From NCBI GenBank assembly GCA_029240775.1, contig JARDZQ010000019.1, positions 1 through 17,162 on the forward strand: DNA of 17,162 bases, read 5' to 3'. The notes under the pieces are model-generated. The model was not told where the DNA came from and did no database searches. It worked only from the letters and a program-made list of their open reading frames with translations. Below, piece by piece: positions 13,805 through 17,162 of the stretch. Source of the stretch: Rubrobacteraceae bacterium (GTDB lineage Bacteria; Actinomycetota; Rubrobacteria; Rubrobacterales; Rubrobacteraceae). Within the stretch, counting starts at the first letter, position 1. Each line of letters opens with the position of its first letter. The position numbers were made by a program, and so were the translations under genes.

Positions 13805-14914
13805 ATGGCCGAGACCACACGCGGCGTGAGGGTAGACTGGGAAGCCCTAAAGGAGTTCTGCGAGGAGGTTCTCCGTGCCGCCGGCATCCCCGAAAAAGAC
13901 GCCGGGATCGTCGCGGCCTCGCTGGTGGACGCCGACCTCGCGGGCATGAAGTCGCACGGCGTGACCAGGCTGAACGACTACCTGCTGCGGATGGAGCAGG
14001 GCCTGATGGCCACCACAACGAAGATAGACATCGTGCGCGAGAGCCCTTCCACGGCGCTCCTCGACGCCAACGATGGCTGGGGGCAGGTGGCCTCGGAGAA
14101 GGCGGTCGAGCTGGTGGTCGAGAAAGCCAGAGAGGTCGGAAGCGCCTGGGTAGGCGTCCGCAACTCGAACCACAACGGGACGGCGGCCTACTGGACCATA
14201 AAGATTGCCCGCGAGGGCATGGTGGGCATCTGCTCGATGAACACCTCCCCCGTGATGGCCGCCCACGGCTCCAAGCTCCCCACGCTCGGGACCAATCCGC
14301 TGTCCATCGCCGTGCCGTCGAGCTCCGGACGCCCGGTCGTTCTGGACATGGCGACGAGCAACCAGGCGCGCGGCAAGATCATCCTTGCTGCCAAGAACAA
14401 CGATCCCATACCGGAGGGCTGGGCGATCACGAGCGAAGGTCTGCCCACAACTGATGCGAGAGAGGCGCTCAAGGGGAGCGTGCTGCCTCTGGGCGGACCG
14501 AAGGGATCGGGTCTAGCCATCATGCTCGACATCCTCACAGGCGTCTTGACCGGAGCTGAGTTCGGGGCGCAGATGCCCCGCATGTACGATGACCCGCAAC
14601 CCCAGCGCGTTGGGCACATGTTCTCCGCGATCTCCATCGATGCTTTCATGCCCATGACCGAGTTCCTCTCGCGCATGGACCAGAAGGAGCGGGAGACGAG
14701 AGAGGGTCCGCCCGCGCCTGGTTTCGAGCGGGTCTCGATGCCGGGGGACGGCACGCACGAGAGGATGGCAATGTACCGCGAGAGTGGCATCCCGATCACG
14801 GACGAGGTCTACGCCGACCTCCTCGCCGCCGCCGGTCGTTACGGTGTCTCCCCGGATACGTTGGATTCGGGAAGAATCCCCCGCGAAGGGACGCAACGAT
14901 GGGGACACAGGTAG
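13805..14914 (+). CDS. Ldh2 (malate/L-lactate/ureidoglycolate) family NAD(P)-dependent dehydrogenase
   Basis: A 369-aa oxidoreductase of the Ldh2/YlbC/AllD family, which oxidises 2-hydroxy acids or reduces 2-oxo acids with NAD(P). Family landmarks appear in order: DADLAGMKSHGVTRL (Ser50-Gly52), the SNHNG loop (Ser121-Gly125), LGTNPLSIAVP (161-171), an MATSNQARGKI segment (182-192), PEGWAIT (203-209) and LPLGGPKGSGLAIML (227-241). Length is close to the usual 330-360. The start is firm: AAGGAG at 13793-13798 lies six bases before the ATG, 11 bases after the thiolase-like stop. It is the last gene before a new promoter. A role in reducing or oxidising a 2-hydroxy/2-oxo acid released by the aldolase-type step is a reasonable inference. 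Confidence 0.9.
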   Translation: MAETTRGVRVDWEALKEFCEEVLRAAGIPEKDAGIVAASLVDADLAGMKSHGVTRLNDYLLRMEQGLMATTTKIDIVRESPSTALLDANDGWGQVASEKAVELVVEKAREVGSAWVGVRNSNHNGTAAYWTIKIAREGMVGICSMNTSPVMAAHGSKLPTLGTNPLSIAVPSSSGRPVVLDMATSNQARGKIILAAKNNDPIPEGWAITSEGLPTTDAREALKGSVLPLGGPKGSGLAIMLDILTGVLTGAEFGAQMPRMYDDPQPQRVGHMFSAISIDAFMPMTEFLSRMDQKERETREGPPAPGFERVSMPGDGTHERMAMYRESGIPITDEVYADLLAAAGRYGVSPDTLDSGRIPREGTQRWGHR

Positions 14915-14972
14915 GCAACCAAATGGAGTGACTCGCCGGACCTAAGAGGCCGCGTGCGCTACGCGAGCATAC

Positions 14973-14991
14973 TTATACAAAGATCGTGTAA
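14973..14991. promoter_or_regulatory. Second LysR-type binding site, before the dioxygenase gene
   Basis: TTATAC (14973-14978), 7 bases, GTGTAA (14986-14991) is a dyad matching in five of six arm positions, and close to the CatR-type ATAC-N7-GTAT site. It begins with the same CTTATA as the site at 10615-10633. Its centre (14982) is 28 bases before the -35 box and 52 before the -10 box, exactly as at the first site. Confidence 0.6.
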
Positions 14992-14994
14992 CTA

Positions 14995-15039
14995 GTCCAA
15001 AAAACGGTATTGGACGTATCAAGCGGAGATAGCCATAAT
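14995..15039 (+). promoter_or_regulatory. Predicted promoter of the dioxygenase-amidohydrolase unit
   Basis: TTGGAC (15010-15015), an 18-base spacer and CATAAT (15034-15039) give a -35/-10 pair with a near-consensus -10. The element GTATTGGACGT (15007-15017) is identical to that before the CoA-transferase. GTCCAA (14995-15000) faces TTGGAC as a perfect 6-bp inverted repeat with a 9-base gap, a candidate activation site for the LysR protein. Confidence 0.65.
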
Positions 15040-15074
15040 GGCGTGTAGGGAAATGCGGCAAAGGAGAAACGAGC

Positions 15075-15908
15075 GTGGATTCGACGCGTGTGAGCAGTGA
15101 GAGGCTGCAGAAAGTGTTGCCGGATGCGCTCGCAGCCATACAAGGGGTAATCGAGAAGCACCGGGTGACGGAAGATGAATGGTCCGCGGTGCTCGCTTTC
15201 CTCACCGAGGTCGCAAGACGGGACGAGTTTGTCCTGCTCTCCGACGTCACCAAGACCTCGGTGCTGGTAGACGCCATCTCCCACGAAGGCGAGACCGGCG
15301 TCACGCCCAGCGACGTGGAAGGACCGCTCTACCGCGAGCAACCGCCCTGGCGGGAGAAGCCGGTGAAGATCTACGAGGAGTACGAAGGCTCGGAGAACGG
15401 GGATGTGCTCTTCGTACGCGGCAGGGTCACCTCAGCGGACGGCACCCCCATAAGGGGCGCGGTCCTCGACATCTGGCAGACGGGCCCCGATGGCGGCTAC
15501 GACCTCTGGGACGAGAGGCAGCCGGACTACAATTTCCGCGGGAGGTTCGGCGTCGAGGAGGACGGTGGCTACGAGTTTCAGACGATGGTGCCCAAGCCGT
15601 ACACGGTCCCGACGGAAGGGCCTGTGGGCAGGCTGCTCGAGGCCATCGGCCAGCACCCGTGGCGTCCGGCGCACATACATTTCAAGGTAGAGGCGGAAGG
15701 ACACGAGACCCTCATCACGCAGGTCTTCTTCCCTGACGACCCATACCTGGAGAACGACACCATAGGTGCGGTCAAATCGGCTCTCGTCAGGCCGCTGACC
15801 AGGCACGAGAGCGAGGAGGAACTGACGCGGCGCGGCCTCGACGCCCCGTTCTACACCTGCGAGTTCGACATAACGCTGAAGCCGGCATTGTCCGGTGGGC
15901 AGGCCTGA
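15075..15908 (+). CDS. Intradiol ring-cleavage dioxygenase (hydroxyquinol/catechol 1,2-dioxygenase type)
   Basis: Fe(III) enzyme that opens a dihydroxylated or trihydroxylated aromatic ring between the two hydroxyls, giving a muconate or maleylacetate. The 277-aa protein has the N-terminal helical dimer domain of catechol-type members (about residues 10-95) and then the catalytic beta-sandwich. Iron ligands are visible: Tyr142 (GGYDLWD), Tyr176 (VPKPYTVPTEGPVG) and His200/His202 (RPAHIHF). The PYTVPTEGPVGRLLEAIGQHPWRPAHIHF stretch is most like hydroxyquinol 1,2-dioxygenases. The GTG at 15075 has AAGGAG at 15061-15066. Its promoter carries the same LysR-type signals as the CoA-transferase operon. 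A catechol or chlorocatechol substrate cannot be excluded. Confidence 0.92.
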   Translation: MDSTRVSSERLQKVLPDALAAIQGVIEKHRVTEDEWSAVLAFLTEVARRDEFVLLSDVTKTSVLVDAISHEGETGVTPSDVEGPLYREQPPWREKPVKIYEEYEGSENGDVLFVRGRVTSADGTPIRGAVLDIWQTGPDGGYDLWDERQPDYNFRGRFGVEEDGGYEFQTMVPKPYTVPTEGPVGRLLEAIGQHPWRPAHIHFKVEAEGHETLITQVFFPDDPYLENDTIGAVKSALVRPLTRHESEEELTRRGLDAPFYTCEFDITLKPALSGGQA

Positions 15909-15966
15909 GACGAGAGGCGCAACAGTACCGCACCAGTCGTCACACGAAAGTGAGGTTAGAACAAAG

Positions 15967-17162
15967 ATGCCTGCACGAACACTGCTCCGCGGCGGCCACA
16001 TCATCTCGATGGACCCGGACATCGGGGACATCCCGGGCGGGGACGTGCTCATCGAGGGTGAGGAGGTCGCGGCGGTCGCTCCGTCCGTCGACGCCTCCGA
16101 CTGCGAGGTCGTCGACGCCTCGGGCATGATCGTCATCCCTGGCTTTATCGACTCGCACCGGCACACCTGGGAGACCGTGGTGCGCGGCATCGCGCCGGAC
16201 GTTACGCTCGACGGATACTTCGCGTTGATCCTCGACACCCTGGCGCCGGCCTACCGTCCACAGGACGTGTACGCCGGCAACCTCCTCGGCACGCTCGAGG
16301 CGATAGATGCCGGCGTGACCACACTTCTCGACTGGTCGCACATCAACAACACGCCCGACCACGCCGACGAGGCGATCCGGGCCCTCTCCGAGCTCGGCAT
16401 ACGGGCCGTGTACTGCTACGGCAACCCCAACACTTCGCTCGTCGACTGGTGGTTCAACAGCGTCCTGGAGTCACCTGAGGACATCCGCCGCGTGAGGGAC
16501 AGATACTTCTCGTCCGACGACGGGCTCATGACCCTCGCCATGGGCACCAGGGGGCCAGGGTTCTGCGTGCCCGAGGTGGTCAAGCACGACTGGGACCTTG
16601 CACGGGACATAGGCGTGCCCATCAGCGTGCACGTCGGGATGGGCAACGTCGCCGGCCGCTTCAGGATGGTCGAGCAGCTAGATGACCTCGGCTTGCTCGG
16701 TCCGGACATCACCTACATCCACTGCAACCACCTGACCGAGCGGGAGTTCCAGCTCATCGCGGACACCGGCGGCACAACCTCGATCGCTCCTATGGTCGAG
16801 ATGACGATGGGGCACGGCATGCCTCCGACCGGAGAGCTGTTGGAACACGGCCTGCGTCCCAGCCTCAGCTGCGACGTCGTGACCAGCGTGCCCGGCGACC
16901 CGTTCACACAGATGAGGTTCCTGTTCGCTGCCGAGCGGGTGCGGGTCCACGAGCGCGTCTTCGACCAGGAACTGGAAGAGGTGCCGCCGCTGTTATCGTC
17001 GCGGGACGTTCTCGAGTTCGCCACCGTCGAGGGAGCTCGCGTGTGCGGGCTCGCCGACAGAACCGGCTCGCTCACACCCGGCAAGAAGGCGGACATCGTC
17101 ATGCTCGACATCGAGCGCGTTAACGCGGCCCCCGTCATCGACCCGGTGGGGACGGTCGTCTG
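15967..17162 (+). CDS. Amidohydrolase-superfamily deaminase/hydrolase, ATZ/TRZ-like, partial at the window end
   Basis: Metal-dependent hydrolase of the cytosine-deaminase/ATZ-TRZ branch, cut by the window end after about 398 codons. The small beta domain (residues 4-57) leads into the TIM barrel at IPGFIDSHRHTWET (metal ligands His64 and His66). His222 (SVHVG), His252 or His255 (IHCNHL) and Asp303 (SCDVVTS) fill the other usual positions. The C-terminal GLADRTGSLTPGKKADIVMLD is the family's return to the beta domain. Members remove amino, chloro or similar groups from heterocycles or open cyclic amides. The ATG at 15967 is preceded by GAGG at 15952-15955, a weak site. It is 58 bases after the dioxygenase and probably in the same transcript, so it may prepare or finish the same substrate. 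Confidence 0.88.
   Translation, partial: MPARTLLRGGHIISMDPDIGDIPGGDVLIEGEEVAAVAPSVDASDCEVVDASGMIVIPGFIDSHRHTWETVVRGIAPDVTLDGYFALILDTLAPAYRPQDVYAGNLLGTLEAIDAGVTTLLDWSHINNTPDHADEAIRALSELGIRAVYCYGNPNTSLVDWWFNSVLESPEDIRRVRDRYFSSDDGLMTLAMGTRGPGFCVPEVVKHDWDLARDIGVPISVHVGMGNVAGRFRMVEQLDDLGLLGPDITYIHCNHLTEREFQLIADTGGTTSIAPMVEMTMGHGMPPTGELLEHGLRPSLSCDVVTSVPGDPFTQMRFLFAAERVRVHERVFDQELEEVPPLLSSRDVLEFATVEGARVCGLADRTGSLTPGKKADIVMLDIERVNAAPVIDPVGTVV

Overview
The window is high-GC bacterial DNA. Several starts are GTG or TTG behind strong GGAGG-type ribosome sites, neighbouring genes often overlap by four bases, at least one promoter looks leaderless, and protein families are actinobacterial in flavour. 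A member of the Actinomycetota, perhaps Rubrobacter-like, is my best inference. No rRNA, tRNA or CRISPR array was seen, so this rests on style and gene content only.

Left part (1-6071): the tail of what looks like a luciferase-like oxidoreductase, then a penicillin-binding/beta-lactamase-fold lipoprotein. A minus-strand pair follows, a ZIP metal transporter and a PrsW-type intramembrane protease. A plus-strand string of four close or overlapping genes comes next: a small membrane protein, an unknown protein, a tiny Cys-rich protein and a YidC/Oxa1 insertase. The reading frame of the insertase breaks near its end. The tail runs through a 16-bp terminator-like hairpin into the opposing gene.

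Middle part (5993-9594): a minus-strand PHB-depolymerase-family esterase and a ribbon-helix-helix (CopG-like) regulator. They carry almost identical palindromic operators at the same place in their promoters, which suggests that the regulator controls both the esterase and itself. A NodB-fold polysaccharide-deacetylase-like gene follows.

Right part (9662-17162): a CatR/BenM-like LysR regulator is divergent from a catabolic cluster. The cluster holds a two-subunit 3-oxoacid CoA-transferase, a DUF35 zinc-ribbon/OB-fold protein, a thiolase-like protein without the usual catalytic cysteine, an Ldh2-family NAD(P)-dependent dehydrogenase, an intradiol ring-cleavage dioxygenase and an ATZ/TRZ-type amidohydrolase that runs off the window. 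Two promoters, before the CoA-transferase and before the dioxygenase, share the same architecture: a LysR-type T-rich dyad, exactly 28 bases to a common GTATTGGACGT element at the -35 box, and an 18-base spacer to the -10 box. This ties both transcripts to one LysR regulator. The cluster appears to open an aromatic or hydroxylated ring and process the product through CoA esters. The likely Ltp2-like aldolase pair, Ldh2 dehydrogenase and amidohydrolase make it differ from the standard beta-ketoadipate pathway. The substrate cannot be named from sequence alone.
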